Source: DAOUEX01 sp034430235 (GTDB taxonomy: Bacteria > Chloroflexota > Anaerolineae > UBA2200). Taken from it: DNA of 64,000 nt. Positions within the stretch are counted from its first letter, which is position 1, and each line of letters starts with the position of its first letter. The notes below the pieces were generated by a model. The model was not told where the DNA came from. It worked only from the letters and a program-made list of their open reading frames with translations, and made no database searches. Below, one piece after another: positions 17,387 through 25,372 of the stretch. Location: assembly GCA_964478075.1 (NCBI GenBank), contig CAYZGO010000008.1:1-64000 (forward strand), given 5' to 3'. Position numbers and translations under genes: made by a program.

Positions 17387-18904
17387 ATGATCGCTTTACG
17401 AAATCTGAGCTTTCGGTTCGAGGGCTCGACTCGCCAGGCGCTTCACGACATCAGCCTGGACATCGCACCTGGTGAGTTTGTGGCACTGACCGGGCCGTCT
17501 GGCTGCGGCAAGTCCACTTTGGCTCTGGCTCTGGGCGGCTACCTCTTCCGCCAGTTCGATGGGCAGGCCAGTGGCTCAGTGCACGTGAATGGCCTGGACA
17601 CCCGTGAGGATGCCATCTACGACGTAGCCGAGGTAGTGGGCTTGGTACAGCAGAACCCTGAGGCGCAGTTCTGCACCTTGACGGTTGAGGACGAGGTGTC
17701 TTTTGGCCTGGAAAACCGCCGCATGCCCCGCGCCGACATCGAGAAGCGCCTGCGGTGGGCGCTGGATATCGTGGAGGCCAGCCACCTCGCTGAACGGACG
17801 CTGACCACGCTCTCCGGTGGGGAGCAGCAGAAGGTGGCCATCGCAGCCATGATGGCCGCCAAACCACAAGTGTTGATTTTTGACGAGCCGACTTCGAATC
17901 TTGACCCAACGGCTACTGCAACCATCTTTGACGTGATTCGCCACATCCGTGAGGTAGCGGGCATTACCGTCATTGTCATGGAGCACAAGATTGACTACCT
18001 ACTCTCGTTCGATCCGCGTTTGATCGTGATGGATCACGAGGGGCGTATCGCCTACGATGGGCCAGCACGGCAACTGTTGGCAGACAGGCATGAGGAACTG
18101 GCGAACCTGGGCCTGCGCCTGCCGGGCAACGAGCTGGCCGATGCACCGCCCGCGGCTCGCGGGCGTGCACAGGAGGTACTGGCACAGACGCGCGACCTGC
18201 AGCTAGGCTACAATGGCAACGCCGTGCTGAAGGACATCAACCTGGACATCCACACAGGCCAGATTGTGGCAGTGATGGGTGACAACGGCAGCGGCAAGAG
18301 TACTTTCTTGCGCAGTCTGCTGGGACTGCTCAAGCCCCAGGCCGGATGGGTAAGCGTATGTGGGCAGGACACGCGCACCACCCCAGTCTCCGTGATGGCC
18401 CGCCACGTGGGCTTCATCTTCCAGAATCCTGATCATCAGTTGTTCGCTGACAGCGTGGGGGCTGAGGCGGACTTTGCCCCGCGCAACTTTGGACTACACG
18501 ATGTCGGAACCCGACAACGTATTGACGCCTTGCTATCCTCTACCGGTTTGGCAAGCTATCGCGATGCCCATCCCTATCGGCTGAGCTGCGGCGAGAAGCG
18601 GCGGCTGAACGTTGTGTCCATCCTGTCCTACCAGCCGCGTCTGATTCTGCTTGATGAGCCCTTTATCGGCCAGGACTGGGGACATGCCCGTACGCTGCTA
18701 CGACTGCTTAGAGATGAAACGCAGCGCGGCGCAACTGTGCTGTGGGTGACGCACGATCCGGCCCTGGCACGCGCGTACGCCGACCGCGTGCTCTTTTTCT
18801 CTTCTGGACGGCTGGCAATTGATGCGCCGCCAGAAGAAGCCTTCGGGGCGCTGAAACGCACGGGGCATGCGGGCTATCTGCCGCCGGGGGACGTGGTGCC
18901 GTGA
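17387..18904 (+). CDS. ECF transporter duplicated ATPase (EcfA-EcfA', YkoD-like)
   Basis: A 505-residue fusion of two ABC ATPase domains. Domain 1 has Walker A GPSGCGKST (about 36-44), signature LSGGEQQKV (about 142) and Walker B VLIFDEPTSNLDP. Domain 2 has Walker A GDNGSGKST (about 298), signature LSCGEKRRL (about 399, Gly to Cys) and LILLDEPFIGQDWG. It powers the membrane complex with the S- and T-components on either side. It starts four bases after the S gene and its stop overlaps the T gene, so all three are one operon under the riboswitch-like leader. Confidence 0.95.
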   Translation: MIALRNLSFRFEGSTRQALHDISLDIAPGEFVALTGPSGCGKSTLALALGGYLFRQFDGQASGSVHVNGLDTREDAIYDVAEVVGLVQQNPEAQFCTLTVEDEVSFGLENRRMPRADIEKRLRWALDIVEASHLAERTLTTLSGGEQQKVAIAAMMAAKPQVLIFDEPTSNLDPTATATIFDVIRHIREVAGITVIVMEHKIDYLLSFDPRLIVMDHEGRIAYDGPARQLLADRHEELANLGLRLPGNELADAPPAARGRAQEVLAQTRDLQLGYNGNAVLKDINLDIHTGQIVAVMGDNGSGKSTFLRSLLGLLKPQAGWVSVCGQDTRTTPVSVMARHVGFIFQNPDHQLFADSVGAEADFAPRNFGLHDVGTRQRIDALLSSTGLASYRDAHPYRLSCGEKRRLNVVSILSYQPRLILLDEPFIGQDWGHARTLLRLLRDETQRGATVLWVTHDPALARAYADRVLFFSSGRLAIDAPPEEAFGALKRTGHAGYLPPGDVVP

Positions 18905-19701
18905 GCCACAGGCCCAGAATCGCGTACATGCCGAGTGACTCCCGTGTACACGGCCTCTACCCCCTCTTAAAGTTGGGGTGGTTGCTGTGGGGCAGCCTGG
19001 CCGTCTTCGCTGTGCACTCGCCGTGGCTGGTGCTGGCCGTGCTGGCCCTGGTGTGGCTGGCTCTGCGCCTGGCGGGGATCAGCCTGCGTCGCGATGTACG
19101 TGGTTTGCGGCTGATAGTGAGCATGGCGGCGTTTCTGTTTGCTCTGCAAGCCCTTTTCATGCAGAAGGGAACGGTGCTTTGCCACCTGTGGCCGCTTGGC
19201 CCTGGGTATCTGCCGGTGACGCAGGCTGGCTTGCGCTCAGGTGTCTACGTGGGCGGCAGGTTCCTGGCCATCATTCTGCTCAGCTATCTCTTTGTGATGA
19301 CTACTGAGCCTGGCCGCCTGGCGTACGCCTTGATGCGAGTTGGCCTGCCCTATCGTTATGGCTTTGCGCTGATCACAGCCCTGCGCCTGGCTCCCATTTT
19401 CGAGGCGGAGAGCAACACTGTGTATCAAGCACAATTAGCGCGCGGTGTGCGCTATGACGTGCGCCATCCACGCCGTATCTGGACGATAATGCGGCAGTTG
19501 TTGTTGCCTCTGCTGGTATCCGCTCTCAGCAGAGTGGATGCCCTGGCCGTTTCTATGGAAGGCCGCTGCTTCGGCAAGTATCCTACGCGCACCTATCGCA
19601 AGGGCGTGGATTTCACCAGGCGCGACGCCGGGGTGCTGCTTTTTCTGCTCCTGGCATTCGTTGCTCTCGTGGCTTACGTCGTCGCCAGGGTAGAGACGTA
19701 G
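18901..19701 (+). CDS. ECF transporter transmembrane T-component (EcfT, YkoC-like)
   Basis: A 266-residue membrane protein with about five helices. The T-component coupling motifs are visible in the C-terminal half: the region ALITALRLAPIFEAESNTVYQAQLARG and SRVDALAVSMEGRCFGKYPTRT, the Ala-Arg-Gly type coupling helix. It transmits ATP hydrolysis to the S-component. It starts at a GTG overlapping the ATPase stop; an internal ATG at 18931 is the alternative. A palindromic repeat (19690-19717) forms its last codons and stop. Confidence 0.93.
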   Translation: MSHRPRIAYMPSDSRVHGLYPLLKLGWLLWGSLAVFAVHSPWLVLAVLALVWLALRLAGISLRRDVRGLRLIVSMAAFLFALQALFMQKGTVLCHLWPLGPGYLPVTQAGLRSGVYVGGRFLAIILLSYLFVMTTEPGRLAYALMRVGLPYRYGFALITALRLAPIFEAESNTVYQAQLARGVRYDVRHPRRIWTIMRQLLLPLLVSALSRVDALAVSMEGRCFGKYPTRTYRKGVDFTRRDAGVLLFLLLAFVALVAYVVARVET

Positions 19702-19717
19702 CATGCTACGTCTCTAC
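19690..19717. repeat. Dispersed palindrome, family R1 (GTAGAGACGTAGC)
   Basis: Perfect 28-base palindrome with arms GTAGAGACGTAGCA / TGCTACGTCTCTAC. It overlaps the stop codon of the T-component gene and lies between convergent genes, where it could end transcription. Related copies are at 51244-51294 and, diverged, around 54099-54252. Confidence 0.85.
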
Positions 19718-19740
19718 GTGCCGGGAGCGGCGATAGGGCC

Positions 19741-20205
19741 TTACTCAAAGGTGATCTCCACTACCTGGGCAACCCAAAACTTGGAGGACCTTTCCGGTAT
19801 GACAATGCGCAGCGGGCCTCTTTCGTCATCAGCTAGGGATTTGCCGTCGCATTTGAGGGCTATGATGCCGCCCTTTAGATCATCCAGTGTCATCTGCATA
19901 GCATAGCCATCTGAGGCTGTGACCGTTACGCCGCTGGCCGAGGCCTTGATGCTGACCTTGGCAAAGACGTCATCCAGAGATGGGCCTTCCCAGTTGGCTA
20001 TCTCGTCTTCCCCCTGCGACTTGCGCATAAGCACGTTCTCGAGCTTGACCTGCTTCATGCGGGTGAGTTCAGCGTAGCTGATGGTTGTGGGATTGTCCAC
20101 GGCACCGTCAATCTTGATCTCCCATTCTACCTTTGGTCCCCCACAGGCAGCGAGTGGTATCAGTGCCAGCACCAGGACGGCTAACAATACGAGTCTGCGT
20201 TTCAT
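19741..20205 (-). CDS. Lipoprotein with molybdopterin-binding (SUOX-like) fold
   Basis: A 154-residue exported lipoprotein: signal MKRRLVLLAVLVLALIPL with lipobox LAAC (Cys21). The mature part is one domain of the oxidoreductase molybdopterin-binding fold: WEGPSLDDVFAKVSIKA, TVTASDGYAMQMTLDDL, a GPLRIVIP segment and FWVAQVVEITFE at the end. It resembles the two domains fused to the ECF S-component on the other strand. The Cys that would hold Moco in sulfite oxidase has no clear counterpart; the only mature Cys besides the lipid anchor is in ALKCDGK. It has a strong ribosome binding site and its own promoter and riboswitch-like leader. I infer a surface ligand-capture protein for the neighbouring transporter. 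Confidence 0.8.
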   Translation of the reverse strand: MKRRLVLLAVLVLALIPLAACGGPKVEWEIKIDGAVDNPTTISYAELTRMKQVKLENVLMRKSQGEDEIANWEGPSLDDVFAKVSIKASASGVTVTASDGYAMQMTLDDLKGGIIALKCDGKSLADDERGPLRIVIPERSSKFWVAQVVEITFE

Positions 20206-20310
20206 TGTGATTCATCCTCCTCAGGAATTGTGTTATCCCTCTTTGTCGAGGGTGTACTACCCTTTGGTTCTGGGGCGTGCCTCAGCCGGGGCATGAATCG
20301 ACCCAGAGAC

Positions 20311-20343
20311 AACAAAAAGCGTTCCCCCCAGAAAGGGAACGCT
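20311..20343 (-). terminator. Intrinsic terminator in the leader of the lipoprotein gene
   Basis: On the minus strand AGCGTTCCC / GGGAACGCT with an eight-base loop, followed by TTTTGTT. It lies 106 bases before the lipoprotein ATG and directly after the riboswitch-like fold, mirroring the layout at 15825-15959. Confidence 0.8.
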
Positions 20344-20360
20344 GCAACAGGGCATTGTCC

Positions 20361-20490
20361 GTCCTCCTTTCCAAACACGGGGGGCGCGGGCGTTTCCACC
20401 CGAACCGTTGAGCGTGGGCTACCTGCCCATCACTACTGCGGCCACTCGCCATGGGCCCCGAAGGCCTTTAGGCCACGTGACTCGGAGAAC
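20361..20490 (-). promoter_or_regulatory. Riboswitch-like leader, copy 2 (Moco-riboswitch-like)
   Basis: Minus-strand leader. TTCTCC (from 20489) can pair with GGAGGA (ending near 20362). The conserved blocks match copy 1 in the same order: CTCCGAGTCAC, a hairpin CGGGTG-GAAA-CGCCCG with a GNRA tetraloop, GCGCCCCCC, then TTTGGAAAGGAGGAC. The peripheral helix in the first half differs in sequence (GGCC-TTCG-GGCC type), as expected for a conserved RNA rather than a recent duplication. It is followed by a terminator. The rest of the 20206-20761 gap shows no gene. Confidence 0.65.
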
Positions 20491-20509
20491 TGCGGTATTC
20501 GTTTCATGC

Positions 20510-20538
20510 ATTTTACTGGCGTTTGTGAAATGTGTCAA
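20510..20538 (-). promoter_or_regulatory. Sigma-70 promoter of the lipoprotein gene
   Basis: Minus strand TTGACA (20538-20533), 17 bases, TAAAAT (20515-20510). The start site would fall about 13-15 bases before the first conserved block of the leader. Confidence 0.8.
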
Positions 20539-20697
20539 ATCCAGCACGTGCGGTGTCCAGGACAGGCAGGGCGGTGCAAGGGCCCATTCCACGGTTGCTC
20601 ACCACACAAGCACGCCTCACCCAGCAAACGCACTTGTTCGCGTTGCTGTACTTTCTCCCTCTCACTCGTTACTCGCGACTCCCTACTCGTTACGCCT

Positions 20698-20726
20698 TTG
20701 GGCTGCAAGCAGTTTCGGAGTATAAT
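20698..20726 (+). promoter_or_regulatory. Promoter of the DUF6391-holA unit
   Basis: TTGGGC (20698-20703), 17 bases, TATAAT (20721-20726), 36 bases before the ATG, which has AAGGAGGG upstream. Confidence 0.65.
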
Positions 20727-20761
20727 GCCAGGTAGCCTAGATAAGGAGGGATGGCGTCCAG

Positions 20762-21262
20762 ATGAACCTGCTCGAACTGCCGCTCGTTGCTGCTATCCGG
20801 CGCAATCACGCTCTGGAGCACGCCACTATAAACGTTATGTCTCAGAAATGCCTGGACTTGCGCCTGCTGGGGCGCAGCGATTGGGCCGGCTTCACAGTCT
20901 ACGGCCCAGCGGATAGGAAAGCTGTGGAAGCCGCGGTCTCGGAAGCCTTGCGCCGTTTGCGCGCGGGTGAAAGCCAACTGGCCATCCACGCCCGCTGTGG
21001 GACGAATCTCGCCACGGCAGTTGTCCTGGCTGGCCTGGCTTCATACGCTGCTGTGAAAAGCAGGCGAAGGTCGCGTTTGGAGAGAACACTGAACGTGGTC
21101 TTGGGCGTGGGCGCTGCACTCGTCCTGGCCCAGCCTCTCGGCTTCAAGCTTCAGGAACACCTGACCACTTCAGCAGACGTAGCGGGCTTGCGCATCGTCA
21201 GCATCCGCCGCCAGGAGCGCGGCGCGTTGATCACGCACCGCATCGAGACCACGCAGGAGTGA
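20762..21262 (+). CDS. DUF6391-type membrane protein
   Basis: A 166-residue protein. The N-terminus has the motif RRNHALEHATI (about residues 12-22), typical of DUF6391-like proteins, followed by a small alpha/beta part and two hydrophobic segments (about 82-97 and 110-128). The function is unknown. The His/Glu pair in NHALEH recalls metal-binding sites, but no activity is known. The stop overlaps the region of the holA start, so it is co-transcribed with holA. Confidence 0.7.
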   Translation: MNLLELPLVAAIRRNHALEHATINVMSQKCLDLRLLGRSDWAGFTVYGPADRKAVEAAVSEALRRLRAGESQLAIHARCGTNLATAVVLAGLASYAAVKSRRRSRLERTLNVVLGVGAALVLAQPLGFKLQEHLTTSADVAGLRIVSIRRQERGALITHRIETTQE

Positions 21263-21264
21263 GT

Positions 21265-22278
21265 ATGCTCTACCTTTTTCATGGCGAGGACGAGTTCACA
21301 CGCTCCGAGGCGATGGCAAAACTGAAGAAAAAGTTGGGAGACCCGGCCATGGCCAGTCTGAGCACGACTGTATTGGATGGCCGTCAAGTTAACCTGACCG
21401 CTCTCGTGCAGGCCTGTGATGCGTTGCCTTTCATGACCGGCCGGCGGCTGGTGATTGTGGAGGACTATTGGTCGAGGTTTGAACCGCCTGAGAAGCGCAA
21501 ACCAAAAGGGTGGCGGCCCAAAGTCTCGGCTGCTGATGCCGCTTTCATCAAAAGGCTGCTTGAATACCTGCCACGGCTGCCAGAGACGACACGTCTGGTC
21601 TTTATCGAGAGCCGGTCCCTTGGCAAGGCAAATCCCGTTTTCGGCACCTTGCCATCCGACAAGAAGCAAGTCTACATAAAAGAGTTCAAGCCACCGGGGG
21701 GGCGTGGCCTGGAGCGTTGGATCGAGCGGCGCATGAAGGCCAAGGGCGGCACCATTGCCTCCCAGGCCGCTCGCGAACTGGCCCGTCTTATCGGTAGCGA
21801 CCTGCGCCAGTTGGACCAGGAGTTGGAGAAGCTCCTGGCTCACGCCGATTTCCAGCGCCCTGTGACTGTCAGCGATGTGCACAACCTGGTCAGTGCGACG
21901 CAAACCTCCAACGTCTTCGCGCTCGTAGATGCTATTGGCTTGCGCCATAACGAGCGTGCCATGCGCTACCTGCACGAGCTCCTCGAGAGTGGAGCGGCGC
22001 CGCTGTATTTACTCACTATGATCGAGCGGCAGTTCCGCATTCTGCTGCAGGTGAAGGAACTGCAAGCCCAGGGAGCCAGGACTTCTCAGATGCAGAAGAC
22101 ACTGGGAATCAGCAGGGCATTCATCATTGAGAAGAGCTTGAGGCAGGCGCGCAACTTTTCCATGGCGCGCCTGGAGTCCATCTATGCTCACCTGGCTGAG
22201 GTGGAGCAGGGCATCAAGACGGGGCAGCTTGGTGACGTATTGGCTCTCGACCTGCTGGTAGTGGAACTCTGCGCCTGA
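21265..22278 (+). CDS. holA: DNA polymerase III subunit delta
   Basis: A 337-residue clamp-loader delta subunit. The N-terminus LYLFHGEDEFTRSEAMAKL is the typical HolA start, followed by ALPFMTGRRLVIVEDYW and the segment GRGLERWIERRMKAKGGTI. The C-terminal collar domain includes ETASNVFALVDAI-like and LYLLTMIERQFRILLQVKEL segments. It opens the beta sliding clamp for loading. I prefer the ATG at 21265 (AGGAG five bases upstream) over the GTG at 21259. It converges on tyrS. Confidence 0.93.
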   Translation: MLYLFHGEDEFTRSEAMAKLKKKLGDPAMASLSTTVLDGRQVNLTALVQACDALPFMTGRRLVIVEDYWSRFEPPEKRKPKGWRPKVSAADAAFIKRLLEYLPRLPETTRLVFIESRSLGKANPVFGTLPSDKKQVYIKEFKPPGGRGLERWIERRMKAKGGTIASQAARELARLIGSDLRQLDQELEKLLAHADFQRPVTVSDVHNLVSATQTSNVFALVDAIGLRHNERAMRYLHELLESGAAPLYLLTMIERQFRILLQVKELQAQGARTSQMQKTLGISRAFIIEKSLRQARNFSMARLESIYAHLAEVEQGIKTGQLGDVLALDLLVVELCA

Positions 22279-22293
22279 TGCTCTTTCGTCCCG

Positions 22294-23487
22294 CTATTTC
22301 TTGTTGCGCACAATCCTCACGAACTTGCGCTTGCCAACGCGCACGATTGTACCGTCTCTGGCCTCAATCTTGGCGTGGATGTCCTGCACTTTCTCATTGT
22401 CCACGCGCACGCCGCCCTGCAAAATCAGGCGCCCCGCCGCGCTGGCGCTAGTAGTCAACCCCGCACCTGTCAGCAGCTCGATAATTGGCACTGGCTGATC
22501 GCCAGGTAATTCATAGCTTGGGATTTCGCTCGGCAACTGGCGCCTTTGAAATATGCGAATGAATTCTGCTTCTGCCGTGCGCGCTGCTTCTTGACCGTGA
22601 AACTGGCGGACGATGTCGCGTGCCAGGCGCATCTTGACATCTCGGGGGTTGACTGTGCCTTGGGCCAGTGCGCGCCGTATCTCCTCCAGTTCGGCGTCCG
22701 GTATCTCGCTGACGAGCGTGAGGTATTCGTCGAGCATATCGTCGCTGATGGACATAGCCTTGCCGTACATCTGGTCTGGCTGATCCGTCAGGTCGATCGT
22801 GTTGCCAAAGCTCTTGCTCATTTTGCGCCCATCCGTGCCCGGCAACAGGGGTACCAGGAGCACGTCCTGAGGTGGCAGACCTAGACTGGTTTGCAGCTCG
22901 CGGCCAGCCAGGATATTGAACTTTTGATCCATACCCCCGAACTCGACGTCCGCCTGGATGGCGATCGAGTCGTACGCTTGCAGCAGTGGATACATCAACT
23001 CCATCAGAGTCAGAGGGCGCCCTTCTTCCCAGCGCTTGCGAAACGTCTCGTGAGCCATCATCTGTGCCATGGTGAAGCGGCTGGCGAGATTGAAGACGTC
23101 CGCCAGCGAGAACTTGTCATACCATTCGCTTTGCCAGCGGACTTGAGCGCGCGAGCGGTCCACCACGATGAAGAACTGCTGCATGTAGGTTTCGGCGTTG
23201 CGCAGCACTTCTTCGGGGCTGAGCATGGCCCGGCTCTCGTCGCGTCCACTGGGGTCACCGATTCGCGCTGTCCAGTCGCCCACGACGAGCACAACCTGGT
23301 GTCCCAGCTCCTGAAATTGCCTGAGCTTGCGCAGGCCAACGGCATTGCCAATGTGCAGGTTGGGCTTGCTGGGGTCGAAGCCCTGCTTCAGGCGCAATTT
23401 GCGGCCCGAGCGCAGCTTCTCCTCCAGTTCTTCTCTAACGATAACTTCGGCTATCGTACGATCGAAAATGCGCTCAATAGCGTCCAT
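22294..23487 (-). CDS. tyrS: Tyrosyl-tRNA synthetase
   Basis: A 397-residue class I synthetase. The HIGH-type motif is HIGN (residues 45-48) and the KMSKS loop is GRKMSKSFGN (about 221-230). The C-terminal S4 domain (about 335-397) contains GGVRVDNEKVQDIHAKI. The SGRKLRLKQGFDPSKPNLH start and length fit the TyrZ-like bacterial branch. The start ATG at 23487 has AAGGACAAGCC upstream. TATGAT in the upstream sequence may be the -10. The gene is monocistronic. Confidence 0.96.
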   Translation of the reverse strand: MDAIERIFDRTIAEVIVREELEEKLRSGRKLRLKQGFDPSKPNLHIGNAVGLRKLRQFQELGHQVVLVVGDWTARIGDPSGRDESRAMLSPEEVLRNAETYMQQFFIVVDRSRAQVRWQSEWYDKFSLADVFNLASRFTMAQMMAHETFRKRWEEGRPLTLMELMYPLLQAYDSIAIQADVEFGGMDQKFNILAGRELQTSLGLPPQDVLLVPLLPGTDGRKMSKSFGNTIDLTDQPDQMYGKAMSISDDMLDEYLTLVSEIPDAELEEIRRALAQGTVNPRDVKMRLARDIVRQFHGQEAARTAEAEFIRIFQRRQLPSEIPSYELPGDQPVPIIELLTGAGLTTSASAAGRLILQGGVRVDNEKVQDIHAKIEARDGTIVRVGKRKFVRIVRNKK

Positions 23488-23966
23488 GGCTTGTCCTTAC
23501 TGTGCGATGATATCATATCAGGACTTGCGCAGTTAGGAATGATTCACCGCAGAGAGCGCAGAGAAATTCTAGGCAATCCTTCGGACTTGAGTCCTTCAGG
23601 ACGAAGTCTCTCCGTTCTCTGCGAAGCGTCTCGCCGTCGAGTTGGCGAGGCTGCGAAGCGTCCCGGCATCCCCCCGACGGCGCGGCGTGCTCGCTCGCCT
23701 TGGCGGCCTGCTTGCCTGCGTCAAGACAGGTGTCTCGGCGACCCCGTCTGTGTCGGCGCAGCCGGGACAGGCAAGATGAAGCGAGACAAGGTGCGGTGAG
23801 ATCGGATCTCTGAGCAAGGAACTGCGTAACTCCTGTCATATTATACTACATAGCAAAGCGATCAAAAAGGCGAATTGGAGCCATCGACTCACCACACAGG
23901 CTTTGATGATCTGTCATCCTGAGGCCACAGGCCCAGGAATCTCTTTCGCTGTGGCAGAGCGGGAAT
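23488..23966. repeat. Intergenic region with dispersed inverted repeat, family R4
   Basis: No gene is seen. Arms CGCAGAGAGCGCAGAGA (23548-23564) and TCTCTCCGTTCTCTGCG (23607-23623) form an imperfect inverted repeat around a smaller one (TCCTTCGGACT / AGTCCTTCAGGA). Just downstream at about 23648 GGCTGCGAAGCGTCCCGGC resembles the core of family R7 found at 54 and 55 kb. The rest holds short GC-rich inverted repeats. Upstream signals for tyrS lie at its left edge. Confidence 0.6.
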
Positions 23967-24398
23967 TCAATCCGAGCCCTTTTCCATCTGTTCAGCACTG
24001 CGAGGCGACTCGGCGTCCGGAAGCATGCGGTGCTCCACATCCAGGTAGCCAGCCACGTCCGTTGCCTGTGGTTCGTCCTTCGCGACACGGTATGACACCT
24101 TGATGGAAGACATTTCTGCCAGGTGCCGTTGCACAACTTCAAGGGGACACAGACTAATGAATAGCTTGAGGCTGAGCAGAAAGACGGCGATGTCGTCCAT
24201 TTGGCCCAGTCCGATGATCAAGTCAGGAAGGAGGTCAGCAGGAAGCAAGATATATACGAGGGCCCCAAGTGGGATCAGTTTGGTCCAGGCGGGCACAAGT
24301 GGATCGCGCAGCAGACGCCAGGCCAGCCTCAAATTCTTAGCCAGTCCGATAAGCCAACTGGACTCGCCCTTGGAAGGCAAGTCTTTGTGTTGTGTCAT
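23967..24398 (-). CDS. YkvA family protein (DUF1232)
   Basis: A 143-residue protein with the DUF1232 signature: IPLGALVYILLPADLLPDLI followed by LGQMDDIAVFLLSLKLF (about residues 42-82). Members are small membrane-associated proteins of unknown function. The N-terminal half is basic (RLAWRLLRDPLVPAWTKL) and the C-terminal 30 residues are acidic and probably disordered. It is transcribed toward tyrS, with no obvious shared regulation. Confidence 0.82.
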   Translation of the reverse strand: MTQHKDLPSKGESSWLIGLAKNLRLAWRLLRDPLVPAWTKLIPLGALVYILLPADLLPDLIIGLGQMDDIAVFLLSLKLFISLCPLEVVQRHLAEMSSIKVSYRVAKDEPQATDVAGYLDVEHRMLPDAESPRSAEQMEKGSD

Positions 24399-24491
24399 TC
24401 TAGTGCTACAACCTCCTTTGCTTCAGGAACCTGTTTTCTGGCACCTACAATCTCAATCCGCCAGCGTTACAGTGCAGCCGCAGATTACGAA

Positions 24492-25292
24492 CTACTGCCA
24501 GGACCCCTGCTCCCGCTCGTGCAACAGACGCACAGCCTCTGAGGCTACCTGGGCCATGACTTCGACGGGTTCGCGACCGTGGGAGAAACCGGTTTGTGGG
24601 TCAAAATGCCCTGTCTCGCCCGTCACTCTCATCACGTTGTCCAGGACGACGGCGACAGCCCCAGCGCGCAGGCCCCAAACTCGGGCCAGCACAAAGATAA
24701 TGCTCGCTTCCATCTCCGAAGCCAGCACACCCAGCCGTTTCAGGTCTGCAAAGTGGTGCGCCCAATCTGACTGCCAGAAGTCGTGGAACGACGAGCCAGG
24801 GCGGGCGTGACGCGCGTAGAAGCTGTCGGCAGTACGTGTGATGCCTACGTGGTACCGAGCTCCTGCCGCCTGGGCCGCATCTACTAACGCCTGCGTGACG
24901 TCCAGTGAGGCCACAGCCGGGAATTCCAACGGGGCGTAGAGGTGCGACGTGCCATCGTAGCGCATGGCTGCATCGAAGATGGCCAGGTCGCCGTTGTGCA
25001 CATGGTCCTGGAAAGTGCCGCAGGTGCCAATGCGGATGAAAACGCGCGTGCCCAGGCGAGCCAGTTCTTCTATAGCAATCGCCGTAGAAGGGCAGCCGAT
25101 GCCTGTGCTTGTGCAGGTTATGGGCACGCCTTTGTACGTGCCCGTGTACGTTACGTATTCGCGGTTTTGGGCTACTTTGTGCGCCTCGTCCCAGTGCGCT
25201 GCTACGATGGGCACGCGCCCTGGATCGCCAGGCAGAAGCACGTATGGAGCCACGTCGCCCTCACGGCACTTTAGGTGATACTGCAATTCCAT
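24492..25292 (-). CDS. Nucleoside phosphorylase, uridine-phosphorylase-like
   Basis: A 266-residue PNP/UDP-family phosphorylase. Visible motifs are YVLLPGDPGRVPIVAAHWDEAHKVAQNREYVTYTG cut by the usual loop, TSTGIGCPSTAIAIEELARLG, FIRIGTCGTFQ and ASEMEASIIFVLA near the C-terminus. They place it close to uridine phosphorylases, which split nucleosides with phosphate. The start is the ATG at 25292 with AGGAGGAGAC upstream; the open frame further upstream crosses the promoter and is not coding. It probably acts in nucleoside salvage together with the deoxynucleoside kinases and adenine deaminase elsewhere in the window. Confidence 0.9.
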   Translation of the reverse strand: MELQYHLKCREGDVAPYVLLPGDPGRVPIVAAHWDEAHKVAQNREYVTYTGTYKGVPITCTSTGIGCPSTAIAIEELARLGTRVFIRIGTCGTFQDHVHNGDLAIFDAAMRYDGTSHLYAPLEFPAVASLDVTQALVDAAQAAGARYHVGITRTADSFYARHARPGSSFHDFWQSDWAHHFADLKRLGVLASEMEASIIFVLARVWGLRAGAVAVVLDNVMRVTGETGHFDPQTGFSHGREPVEVMAQVASEAVRLLHEREQGSWQ

Positions 25293-25343
25293 GTCTCCTC
25301 CTACACAACTGTCAGGCCTGATGTGACTGATCTCAGTAACGAC

Positions 25344-25372
25344 ATTGTACTCTTGCATCCAGGGTTTGCCAA
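25344..25372 (-). promoter_or_regulatory. Promoter of the nucleoside phosphorylase gene
   Basis: Minus strand TTGGCA (25372-25367), 17 bases, TACAAT (25349-25344), 45 bases upstream of the start site to ATG. The remaining stretch to 25774 shows no gene. Confidence 0.75.
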
